From Opitutia bacterium UBA957 (GTDB lineage: Bacteria > Verrucomicrobiota > Verrucomicrobiia > Opitutales > UBA953), in contig DBCN01000027.1 of NCBI GenBank assembly GCA_002293065.1, forward strand, positions 5,391 to 53,105: a stretch of DNA of 47,715 bases. Direction: 5' to 3'. Positions 8,389-14,991 of this stretch are shown piece by piece; position 1 is the first letter of the stretch; each line of letters opens with the position of its first letter. The position numbers were made by a program, and so were the translations under genes. The notes below the pieces were generated by a model. That model was not told the DNA's origin. It did no database searches and saw nothing but the letters and a program-made list of their open reading frames with translations.

Positions 8389-8394
8389 TTGACT
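8389..8394 (+). promoter_or_regulatory. Possible -35 box for the cimA leader transcript
   Basis: TTGACT lies 41 bases before the candidate leader-peptide ATG. The hexamer 16 bases further on (TTGGAC) is a poor -10, so the assignment is tentative. Confidence 0.3.
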
Positions 8395-8429
8395 CAACAG
8401 GGGGATTTCCTTGGACTTGGCTCTCTCCC

Positions 8430-8513
8430 ATGGAATACCCGGCACAGTCTCAGACCCTTCCCCTCGTGGGCGGTCGTGCCATTATCCCTGCGATTATCAT
8501 CATCGGGCTCTAA
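8430..8513 (+). CDS. Candidate isoleucine-rich leader peptide upstream of cimA
   Basis: A 27-codon frame begins MEYPAQSQTLPLVGGRA and ends IIPAIIIIGL before TAA: six of the last ten codons are isoleucine (two ATT, four ATC) and another is leucine. Isoleucine is the end product of the pathway that citramalate synthase opens, which is what a transcription- or translation-attenuation leader would sense. The ATG lacks a Shine-Dalgarno sequence, as most starts here do; a GTG at 8466 is an alternative start that keeps the isoleucine run. Mutually exclusive stem-loops follow immediately (8504-8567). The peptide is far below usual annotation cut-offs. It remains a prediction because no expression or comparative data are available here. 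Confidence 0.55.
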   Translation: MEYPAQSQTLPLVGGRAIIPAIIIIGL

Positions 8514-8567
8514 GCCCGCTGAACGGCTCGCCTCCGGCGACTTCCCGTTCCGCGGCTACCGGAACGG
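8504..8567 (+). promoter_or_regulatory. Candidate attenuator with alternative stem-loops
   Basis: Three structures can be drawn. CGGGCT/AGCCCG (8504-8518) spans the leader stop. GAACGG (8521-8526) pairs with CCGTTC (8545-8550) around an inner TCGCC/GGCGA stem. Alternatively CCGTTCCG (8545-8552) pairs with CGGAACGG (8560-8567). The last two share 8545-8550 and exclude each other. A ribosome at the leader stop would cover 8521-8526 and favour the last hairpin; one stalled at the isoleucine codons would leave it free. No T tract follows, so the off-structure may act on translation of cimA or through Rho. Confidence 0.5.
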
Positions 8568-8600
8568 CGACCTCCCCTACATTTCTCCTCCCCCACCACT

Positions 8601-10157
8601 ATGGCACGAAAAATCGAAATCTACGACACCACCCTCCGCGACGGCTCGCAGGGCCTGGGGATTCATTTCTCGGTCGCCGACAAGCTGCGCGTCGCCCAGG
8701 AGCTCGAGCGCTTCGGGGTGACCTACATCGAAGGTGGCTGGCCGGGTTCCAACCCGCGCGACATCGAGTTCTTCCACGAAGCCCGCAAGCTGAAGTTCAA
8801 GCACGCCAAACTCGCGGCTTTCGGTTCCACCCGCAAGAAGGGCATCCGCGCCTCCGAAGACGCTCAGGTCAAAGGCCTCCTCGAGGTGGAGACCCCGGTC
8901 GTCACCATCTACGGCAAGACCTCGGCCCTGCATGTCCGTGAAGTCCTCCGCTGCACGCCCGAGGAAAACCTGGCGATGATCGCCGATACGGTGGCCTTCC
9001 TGAAGTCCCACGGCCGCGAGGTCGTCTACGATTGCGAGCACGCGATCGATGGCTGGAAGGAAGACCCCGCCTACGCTGCGGCTTGTTTCCGCGCCGCCGC
9101 GGAAGCCGGTGCCTCGCGCATCGTCCTCTGCGACACCAATGGCGGTTCGCTGCCCGATGAAGTCGCCGAAGCCACCCGCCATGCCCGGGCCGCCGTCAAG
9201 GCCGCCATCGGCATCCACACCCACGACGACTCCGGCTTGGCCCTCGCCAATGCCTTGGCTTCGTTGGACGCGGGCGCGGTCCATGTGCAGGGCACGATGA
9301 ACGGCATCGGCGAGCGCACGGGCAATTGCGACCTCACGGCCGTCATCCCGGTCGCCCAGATCAAGCGCGGCTGGAGCTGCGTCCCGGCGGCTTCGCTCAA
9401 GCGCCTCACCGCGCTTTCGCGCTTCGTCGATGGCGTCACCAACCAGGCCCCCGATCCGCGTCGTCCGTGGGTCGGCGCCGCCGCGTTCGCCCATAAGGGC
9501 GGCACGCACGTCGACGCCATCCGGAAGTTCTCCGCCGCCTACGAGCACGTCGACCCGTCCGCCGTCGGCAACGCCCGCGACGTCCTCGTCAGCGACCAGT
9601 CGGGCCGCAGCAACCTCCTCCTCAAGGCCGCCGAGCTCGGGATCGAACTCGACAAGGACGCGCCGTCGACGCGCGTCGCGTTGGATGAGCTCAAGAAGCT
9701 CGAGCACAAGGGTTGGAGCTTCGAGGATGCCGATGCCTCGCTCGCCTTGCTGCTCCGCAGCCACATGGGGAAGTCCGCCGTCGTGCCTTTCGAGGTCGTG
9801 AAGTACCATATCTCCGTGCAGGGCGGCCTCAAGGACGCCAGTTGCGAAGCCACGGTGCGGGTGCGCATCGATGGCAAGGAATCCCTCACCGTCGCCGAAG
9901 GCGAAGGCCCGGTGCATGCCTTGGACCAAGCGTTGCGCGAAGCCCTCGTGAAGGCTTTCCCGAAATTGAAGAAAGTGCACCTCGCCGACTACAAGGTCCG
10001 GGTGCTCGCTGGTCAGGATGGCACCTCGGCGCAGACCCGCGTCGTCGTCCGTTCCAGCGACGGCACCCGCTCCTGGGGCACGGTCGGCGTCAGCGCCAAC
10101 CTCGTCGAGGCGTCCTTGCGGGCCATCGTCGACGGTTACGCCTACGCTTTGTCCTGA
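8601..10157 (+). CDS. cimA: (R)-citramalate synthase
   Basis: Condenses pyruvate and acetyl-CoA to (R)-citramalate, the first step of the threonine-independent route to 2-oxobutyrate and isoleucine. The 518-residue protein belongs to the DRE-TIM/LeuA family: IYDTTLRDGSQG at the N-terminus, CDTNGGSLPDEV, and GIHTHDDSGLALANALAS with the metal-binding His-x-His. The C-terminal third (from about residue 390, KYHISVQGGLKDAS onward) is the LeuA dimer/regulatory domain that binds the feedback inhibitor, usually isoleucine. GWPGSNPRD and the overall length fit the long CimA subfamily better than isopropylmalate or homocitrate synthase. The ATG at 8601 follows CTCCCCCACCACT. The upstream isoleucine-rich leader suggests end-product control of expression as well. 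Confidence 0.92.
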   Translation: MARKIEIYDTTLRDGSQGLGIHFSVADKLRVAQELERFGVTYIEGGWPGSNPRDIEFFHEARKLKFKHAKLAAFGSTRKKGIRASEDAQVKGLLEVETPVVTIYGKTSALHVREVLRCTPEENLAMIADTVAFLKSHGREVVYDCEHAIDGWKEDPAYAAACFRAAAEAGASRIVLCDTNGGSLPDEVAEATRHARAAVKAAIGIHTHDDSGLALANALASLDAGAVHVQGTMNGIGERTGNCDLTAVIPVAQIKRGWSCVPAASLKRLTALSRFVDGVTNQAPDPRRPWVGAAAFAHKGGTHVDAIRKFSAAYEHVDPSAVGNARDVLVSDQSGRSNLLLKAAELGIELDKDAPSTRVALDELKKLEHKGWSFEDADASLALLLRSHMGKSAVVPFEVVKYHISVQGGLKDASCEATVRVRIDGKESLTVAEGEGPVHALDQALREALVKAFPKLKKVHLADYKVRVLAGQDGTSAQTRVVVRSSDGTRSWGTVGVSANLVEASLRAIVDGYAYALS

Positions 10158-10172
10158 GCAACCGTTGGCGGA

Positions 10173-10178
10173 TTGACT
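10173..10178 (+). promoter_or_regulatory. Possible -35 box before the esterase gene
   Basis: TTGACT lies 48 bases before the esterase ATG; TTGGAT 17 bases on is a weak -10 candidate. It belongs to the set of TTGAC boxes seen before many starts in this window. Confidence 0.3.
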
Positions 10179-10220
10179 GCCCGTGGGGGGCGGGATTGGA
10201 TGCTCTCCAGCCCCGCCCCC

Positions 10221-11234
10221 ATGCGTTTCCTCCTCCTGTTTGCCGCCGCGACGCTCTTGGCCGCACCCGACCAAGCCAGGCTACGCATCTATGACATCGC
10301 TGAGGCCGGCCAGCCAGCGGCCTTAGCTGACCTCCCGCGCCTGCGCGAAGCGCAGAAGGGCAAGGTGTTCACCATGGAGATGCCGAACCCGGTCTTCCGT
10401 CTCAGCGACCTGACCTTCCTTGCGCCGGAGCGAAAGGAGAAGCTCGACCTCTATCTGCCGAACGGGCCGGCGCGGTCGGATCGTCCGGCGGTCGTCTTCA
10501 TCCATGGTGGTGGCTTCACGGGCGGGGATAAGGCCGAGTACCGTTCCGCGAGCGTCAGCGCCGACTTGGCTCGGGCCGGCTATGTGGTCGTCAGCTGCAA
10601 CTACGTCCTCGGCCCCAAGACCAAGGAAGGCGTGTGGCCGCAAAACATCGCCGACTGCCGGGACGCCGTCCGCTGGGTGCGCGCGCATGCGAAGGCGCTT
10701 GGCGTGAATCCCGAGAAGATCGCCGTCGCGGGTGGTTCGGCGGGTGGCTACCTTGCGCTGATGGTCGGCCTCTCGGATGACAAGAGCGGCCCGGGGGGCA
10801 ATCCCAAGGCGACCGTCTCGGCGCAGGTGGCCGCGGTCATCGACATGTACGGCGTGGTGAATTTCTCCAAGCACGGCAAGGGCGACGTCCCGGGCGTCGG
10901 CGCGGCCCAGCAGGCCGCCTACCTTCCCGAGCAGCAGGCCGACGCGAAGGATCCGCCCGTGTTGATCCTGCACGGCACCGCCGACACGACGGTGGATATC
11001 CAGCAGTCCAGGGACATGGCGGCGGCCTTGACCAAGGCCAAGGTCGCGCACGAGCTGATCGTCGTCGATGGTGCGCCGCACACCTTCGACCTGCACCCGA
11101 AGGGGAAGGGTTGGACGCGCGTCGCGCTGCGCTGGGCCGGCAACGGCAACGAGACGAGGAAGGAAACCAAGAGCGCCCAGCCCGACCTCGCGGAGCCGAC
11201 CTTGGATTTCCTCGCGCGGACGATCGGGAAGTGA
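10221..11234 (+). CDS. Secreted alpha/beta hydrolase (esterase/lipase, HSL-like)
   Basis: A 337-residue hydrolase. Although the frame opens earlier, ATG 10221 is chosen because it gives a clean signal peptide (MRFLLLFAAATLLAAPDQA). Motifs are the oxyanion-hole HGGGF in VVFIHGGGFTGGDKAE, the nucleophile elbow GGSAGG in KIAVAGGSAGGYLALM, an acidic residue in LILHGTADTTVD and the catalytic His in DGAPHTFDLHP. This order is typical of the hormone-sensitive-lipase/BD-FAE esterase group, often active on acetylated or feruloylated sugars. The substrate is not determinable. It ends directly against the convergent NYN gene (no spacer), so both transcripts likely run into each other. Confidence 0.85.
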   Translation: MRFLLLFAAATLLAAPDQARLRIYDIAEAGQPAALADLPRLREAQKGKVFTMEMPNPVFRLSDLTFLAPERKEKLDLYLPNGPARSDRPAVVFIHGGGFTGGDKAEYRSASVSADLARAGYVVVSCNYVLGPKTKEGVWPQNIADCRDAVRWVRAHAKALGVNPEKIAVAGGSAGGYLALMVGLSDDKSGPGGNPKATVSAQVAAVIDMYGVVNFSKHGKGDVPGVGAAQQAAYLPEQQADAKDPPVLILHGTADTTVDIQQSRDMAAALTKAKVAHELIVVDGAPHTFDLHPKGKGWTRVALRWAGNGNETRKETKSAQPDLAEPTLDFLARTIGK

Positions 11235-12425
11235 TCAGGCGCCGCGCGGTTCTTCGCCGGGCTGAGGCTTGAGCTTGGCCATGACCGTCGAGCCCTGCAG
11301 CTGGACTTCAAAGCAGCCGGTATCCTCGAGCATGCGGTAGAACTTGGCGTAGCGCGGGGCGTCGCGTTCGAGGCCGGGGTATTCTTGGATCAGGAACTTC
11401 TTGATCACCTCGACCTTGATCCACTCGCCCTCCGGGGCGAGCCCGGTGGCCACGTCGATGAGCGCCTCGATGATGTCCTTGCGGGCCAATAGTTGCTGGC
11501 GGCGCTGGTCGGCTTCGGCTTTGCCTTGGGCCTGTTGCGCGGCGGAAAGGTTGGGCGTATCGCGGTAATCCTGGCCGTTGCCGCCGTTGTTTTCCGGGCG
11601 CGGTTCGCGAGGCTGACGTTGGCCACGCGGTTCCCGGGCGGGGCGGGGTTCCCGGGCCGGGCGGGGTTCGCGCGCGGGCGCGGCGGGGCGCGGTGGACGG
11701 ACGTCGCCGAAGCGGAGGTCGGGCAGCATCTTCTCGAATTGCTCGAGCAACTCCAAGGCCTTCGGCTTGGTCTTCGGCGTCAGTTCGCGGATCGCTTGGG
11801 CCAGCAAAGCCAGCGCGGCCCGCGGGTCGGACTTCGCGCGCTCTTCCGATTCCATGCGTTCGCGCAGTTCCGAGAGGTTGAGGTAGTGATGGGCCGTCGA
11901 GCGGAGCGCCTTGTGGGTGCGTTCGCCCATGACGACGATCCGGACGCCGAGGCGCTTGGCGTCTTCGACCACGGGGGTGAAGTCGCTGTCGTTGGTGACG
12001 AAGATGAGGGTCGTCGGCGGCTCGGCCGCGGCCATCAACTTGACCGCATCGATCGTCAGGCGCATGTCGGCGGCGTTCTTGCCGGGCGTGTAGCTGCGTT
12101 GGTCGACGAGTTCGAGTTCCGGCCAATCCTGGGCGAAGGCCCGCCAGCCGCTGAGGCGACCTTGGAAGTCGCCATAGGCGCGGGCGGCCGCGATGGGGGT
12201 TTCGCCGATGAAGCGGCGCAGGGTGGGGAGGTGTTGGTGCGAGACGTTGTCCGCGTCGATCAGGACGCCGATGCGCTGTCCCTTTTGGCCTTTGGCGGCT
12301 TCCGGCGTGGAGGTCGAGGCGGCGTCGGCTTGGCGCCGCGGCGTACGGCCTTTGGCGGGGCGTTTGGAGGGTTTGGCGGTGCGGCCGCGGGGGGCAGGCG
12401 CTTTTTTGGACGGAGGACGGGCCAC
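11235..12425 (-). CDS. NYN-domain protein with C-terminal LOTUS/OST-HTH domain
   Basis: A 396-residue protein. Residues 1-50 are a basic, Ala/Pro-rich tail. The NYN (PIN-like, LabA/DUF88) nuclease domain follows: GVLIDADNVSH near residue 55, KNAADMRLTIDAVKLM and FVTNDSDFTPVVEDAK supply the conserved acidic residues. A linker near residues 230-290 carries repeated PAREPR units rich in Arg and Pro. The last 80 residues (GEWIKVEVIKKFLIQEYPG, then YRMLEDTGCFEV) fit the OST-HTH/LOTUS fold, which binds RNA such as G-quadruplexes. The combination suggests an RNA-degrading or RNA-binding factor in the cytoplasm; the target is unknown. It begins with GTG and stands alone. Confidence 0.85.
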   Translation of the reverse strand: MARPPSKKAPAPRGRTAKPSKRPAKGRTPRRQADAASTSTPEAAKGQKGQRIGVLIDADNVSHQHLPTLRRFIGETPIAAARAYGDFQGRLSGWRAFAQDWPELELVDQRSYTPGKNAADMRLTIDAVKLMAAAEPPTTLIFVTNDSDFTPVVEDAKRLGVRIVVMGERTHKALRSTAHHYLNLSELRERMESEERAKSDPRAALALLAQAIRELTPKTKPKALELLEQFEKMLPDLRFGDVRPPRPAAPAREPRPAREPRPAREPRGQRQPREPRPENNGGNGQDYRDTPNLSAAQQAQGKAEADQRRQQLLARKDIIEALIDVATGLAPEGEWIKVEVIKKFLIQEYPGLERDAPRYAKFYRMLEDTGCFEVQLQGSTVMAKLKPQPGEEPRGA

Positions 12426-12560
12426 GGGAAGGGAAAAGGGCCTTTATCCCTGCCCCTAAGCAGCCCATTGCACAATGCGAAACGAGTTAGGGCTCAATTA
12501 TTAAACCTCGCCAGCACTCGGCTGGGCGTTCATATTCAAAATCAAGTTGAGCCAGATGCT

Positions 12561-12566
12561 TATAAA
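12561..12566 (+). promoter_or_regulatory. -10 box TATAAA next to a GTG start
   Basis: TATAAA ends five bases before the GTG at 12572, so transcription would begin at or just inside the start codon, implying a leaderless mRNA. The -35 region (TTCAAA, 12535-12540) is weak. Confidence 0.55.
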
Positions 12567-12571
12567 AAGCC

Positions 12572-13732
12572 GTGAATAAACGCACTTTTGTCCTAGTAGC
12601 TCTGATGTGGGCTTGCTTAAGCCCCCTGGCGGTGGAGGCGCTCGGCGAGGAGCCTTTCTGGTCGGCAAAGCCTGGCCCTTGGGGTGAATTGCAGGTGCGG
12701 GTCGTCTACCTCGAGCCGTCGGACACGCTTCTGGCTGCCGTTGCGAAGCCTAATGCGGTCCCGCGGTGGGTTTTTGAACAGACGACCGAGTCCGCGGTCC
12801 GTGCCGACTTGCAGCGATTTGGGCTATCATCTGTTCTTATAGACCGCCTGCTTAATCCCGCCAGCCGCACCATCAGCGGCAATGTCATCAGTCTTTTCCC
12901 AACCGTCGAGGAGGTTACCTCCTTGTCCGTGCCGGTCCGTTCGGCGCTCTATCTTGAACTGGCGCGCTCATCCGCCAACGAATACCAGCGCGATCCTTTC
13001 TTTATGCTGGGCTCGGACCTGGATGACTGGTTGGCCGGCTCTGGGTTTAATGAAGCTCAAACCAAACTGTTCCGGGGCTTGCTTTGGCAACGAGGTGACG
13101 TAATCGCCTTCAGCGACATCGAGGTACTGCTCGCCTTGGCGAAAGATCCGACGGAGGTTCGGAACACTTTCCGTGGCTTGACTCGGGTCCGCAGTTTGCT
13201 CGTGGAGCTCAAGCTGCCCTTGAAGGGAGACCGACGCGCCTTCCTGGATTATTGGGCTGCGCAACAGCCTGACTCCCCGCAACTCACTTTTTTGCGTGCG
13301 GTGACGCAAAGGCGTGCTGAGCAGACGGTGGATATCACCCATTTCCTGCCGGCCTTCGCCCGCCAAAGAATCTATACCTATCCCGATATGACATTGCGGG
13401 CTAAGGGGTATTTTCCTGACTGTCATTGGACTGCGCTCAATTTCTTCAACCTCGAGCCAGACAACCAGTACTTGGATATGAGTAAAGCCGCCGCTCGCTT
13501 GATGAATGGCTATGCGGCGATTGATCCGCCTTTTACCTTCGGCGACGTCCTTTGCTTCATGGAACGCGGGGAAGGCATCCATTCATGCGTTTACATAGCG
13601 GATGATATCGTGATGACCAAGAATGGAGACAGCATTATGGCTCCTTGGGTCCTTATGCAGCTCAAAGACGTCGAAAACATCTACCGTGGCTCCTCCGCGA
13701 CGCGCATCCAGGGCTTCCGCCTGAAGCGCTGA
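12572..13732 (+). CDS. Secreted protein with NlpC/P60-like C-terminal domain
   Basis: A 386-residue protein with a signal peptide (MNKRTFVLVALMWACLSPLAVEALG). The N-terminal two thirds are not recognised and are helix-rich. The C-terminal 110 residues resemble a papain-like NlpC/P60 or CHAP fold: Cys284 in PDCHWTALNFF at the head of a helix, FTFGDVLCFM as the first strand, His337 in GIHSCVYIADDIVMTKNG, and an Asn/Asp a few residues on. Such enzymes cleave peptidoglycan peptides or other amide bonds outside the cytoplasm. Codon use is less GC-biased than the neighbours and the upstream gap is AT-rich, which may reflect recent acquisition or low expression. The GTG start is supported by the adjoining TATAAA box. 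Confidence 0.7.
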   Translation: MNKRTFVLVALMWACLSPLAVEALGEEPFWSAKPGPWGELQVRVVYLEPSDTLLAAVAKPNAVPRWVFEQTTESAVRADLQRFGLSSVLIDRLLNPASRTISGNVISLFPTVEEVTSLSVPVRSALYLELARSSANEYQRDPFFMLGSDLDDWLAGSGFNEAQTKLFRGLLWQRGDVIAFSDIEVLLALAKDPTEVRNTFRGLTRVRSLLVELKLPLKGDRRAFLDYWAAQQPDSPQLTFLRAVTQRRAEQTVDITHFLPAFARQRIYTYPDMTLRAKGYFPDCHWTALNFFNLEPDNQYLDMSKAAARLMNGYAAIDPPFTFGDVLCFMERGEGIHSCVYIADDIVMTKNGDSIMAPWVLMQLKDVENIYRGSSATRIQGFRLKR

Positions 13733-13741
13733 AGCCCCTGC

Positions 13742-13813
13742 TGTCCCCGGCGGGAATCGAACCCACATCCTCGGTTTAGGAAACCAATGTTCTATCCGTT
13801 GAACTACGGGAAC
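13742..13813 (-). tRNA. tRNA-Arg (CCT)
   Basis: On the minus strand the acceptor GTTCCCG pairs with CGGGGAC (one G-T), the D-stem is GTTC/GAAC, the anticodon stem is TTGGT/ACCGA around loop TTCCTAA (anticodon CCT, reads AGG), and the T-stem is GTGGG/CCCGC with loop TTCGATT. CCA is not encoded, unlike the other three tRNAs here. It faces the preceding protein gene, ten bases from its stop. Confidence 0.95.
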
Positions 13814-13872
13814 GCGGGGTTCATCTAGTTCGGGGTCGGGGTCGCGGGCAAGCCTCCTTCGGCGGGGTCGGC

Positions 13873-13899
13873 TTGACTCCCCGTGGATTAAGGTAAGTT
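13873..13899 (+). promoter_or_regulatory. Promoter for the TerC-family gene
   Basis: TTGACT (13873-13878), a 15-base spacer and TAAGTT (13894-13899) end eight bases before the GTG at 13908. The start point would fall at the start codon, suggesting a leaderless or nearly leaderless transcript. Confidence 0.5.
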
Positions 13900-13907
13900 C
13901 TTGCCCT

Positions 13908-14969
13908 GTGAACTCCCTGTTTCTGGCCGCTGAAGCCCCTCTTGTCATCCCGGGTTGGGCGTGGGGAGCCTTCCTTGCCTTCGTCGGCGTCATGCTGGCC
14001 TTGGATCTGGGGGTTTTCAGCAAGAAAGAGGAGGCCCCGAGCTTCCGTAAGGCCGTTGCTTGGTGCGTCGTCTGGGTGAGCTTGGCGGGGGCCTTCGCCT
14101 TCTTGCTGAGCGCTTTCGTCAACACCCCGGAGCATCCGGGCTCCGAGGTCGCCGAGCTGTTCGCGGCGGCTTACATCTTGGAGTTAGCCCTGTCGGTCGA
14201 CAACCTCTTCATCTTCATCCTCGTCTTCGCGCACTTCAGCATCCCCGAGCGCCTGCAGCATCGTGTCCTGTTCTGGGGTATTCTCGGGGCCGTGGCCATG
14301 CGCGCGCTCTTCATCATCGTGGGGGTTGCCGCCGTCGACCGCTTCACTTGGTTGCTCCCGGTGTTCGGTGCGTTCCTGCTCTTCACGGGCTTCAAGCTGG
14401 CATTCGCCAAAGATGAAAACGAAGGCAAGAGCATGGAGGAGAACTTCATCGTCAAGGTCGCCCGCAAGTGCATCCCGTTGACCACTCACCTCCACGGAAA
14501 TTCTTTCTGGGCGGTCGAGAACGGACGACGCGTGTTCACGCCGCTGTTCCTCGTCCTCCTGGTCGTCGAAGGCACGGACCTGATCTTCGCCTTGGATTCG
14601 ATTCCGGCGGTCCTGGGCATCTTGCCGCCCGGCATGGCGATCGAGGAACGCCGCTTCATCGCCTTCACCTCGAACATTTTCGCGATCATGGGTCTGCGTT
14701 CGATGTATTTCGCGCTCAGCGGCTTCGTCCAGTATGTCCGCTTCCTTAAGCCGGCCTTGGCGTTCATCTTGGTCTTCATCGGCATCAAGATGATCCTGCC
14801 GTGGGCCGCCAAGCTAGGCCAGCCCGACGGGCAGATCGCCGCTTGGGTGCCCGAGTTGTTTGTGAATGCTGGCGTGGTCCATCTGCCCACCCAGGTTTCC
14901 TTGGGCGTCATCGGCGTCATCTTGGCGATAGCCATCGCTCTTTCGGTGGCCTTCCCGAAGAAGGCCTGA
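13908..14969 (+). CDS. TerC/Alx-family integral membrane protein
   Basis: A 353-residue inner-membrane protein with about nine hydrophobic segments. TerC-family signatures are present twice with conserved acids: ELALSVDNLFIFILVFAHF and EGTDLIFALDSIPAVLGI, plus SMYFALSGFVQYVRFLKPAL near the end. Family members such as Alx and MeeF/YceF-type proteins export Mn2+ or support metal loading of secreted enzymes, and older literature names them for tellurite resistance. Metal export is the best inference here. Many relatives carry a yybP-ykoY manganese riboswitch, but the 94 bases upstream show no such structure. Instead a promoter abuts the GTG. The ABC exporter gene follows after 22 bases. Confidence 0.9.
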   Translation: MNSLFLAAEAPLVIPGWAWGAFLAFVGVMLALDLGVFSKKEEAPSFRKAVAWCVVWVSLAGAFAFLLSAFVNTPEHPGSEVAELFAAAYILELALSVDNLFIFILVFAHFSIPERLQHRVLFWGILGAVAMRALFIIVGVAAVDRFTWLLPVFGAFLLFTGFKLAFAKDENEGKSMEENFIVKVARKCIPLTTHLHGNSFWAVENGRRVFTPLFLVLLVVEGTDLIFALDSIPAVLGILPPGMAIEERRFIAFTSNIFAIMGLRSMYFALSGFVQYVRFLKPALAFILVFIGIKMILPWAAKLGQPDGQIAAWVPELFVNAGVVHLPTQVSLGVIGVILAIAIALSVAFPKKA

Positions 14970-14991
14970 CCGGGTTTTTGGTGTTTCCACC

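Noticed and set aside
8577..10274. A 565-codon leftward open frame over cimA
   Set aside because: It is antisense to a gene with clear catalytic motifs, and its composition (Gly, Val, Asp rich) is that of a mirror frame.
11641..11700. Tandem CGGGCGG-type repeats, possibly a repeat element
   Set aside because: They encode the PAREPR repeats in the linker of the NYN-LOTUS protein and stay in frame, so they are coding low-complexity sequence, not a mobile or CRISPR repeat.
13814..13907. Possible yybP-ykoY manganese riboswitch before the TerC-family gene
   Set aside because: The region is short and lacks the multi-helix structure and conserved loops; a promoter abutting the GTG leaves no room for a leader.
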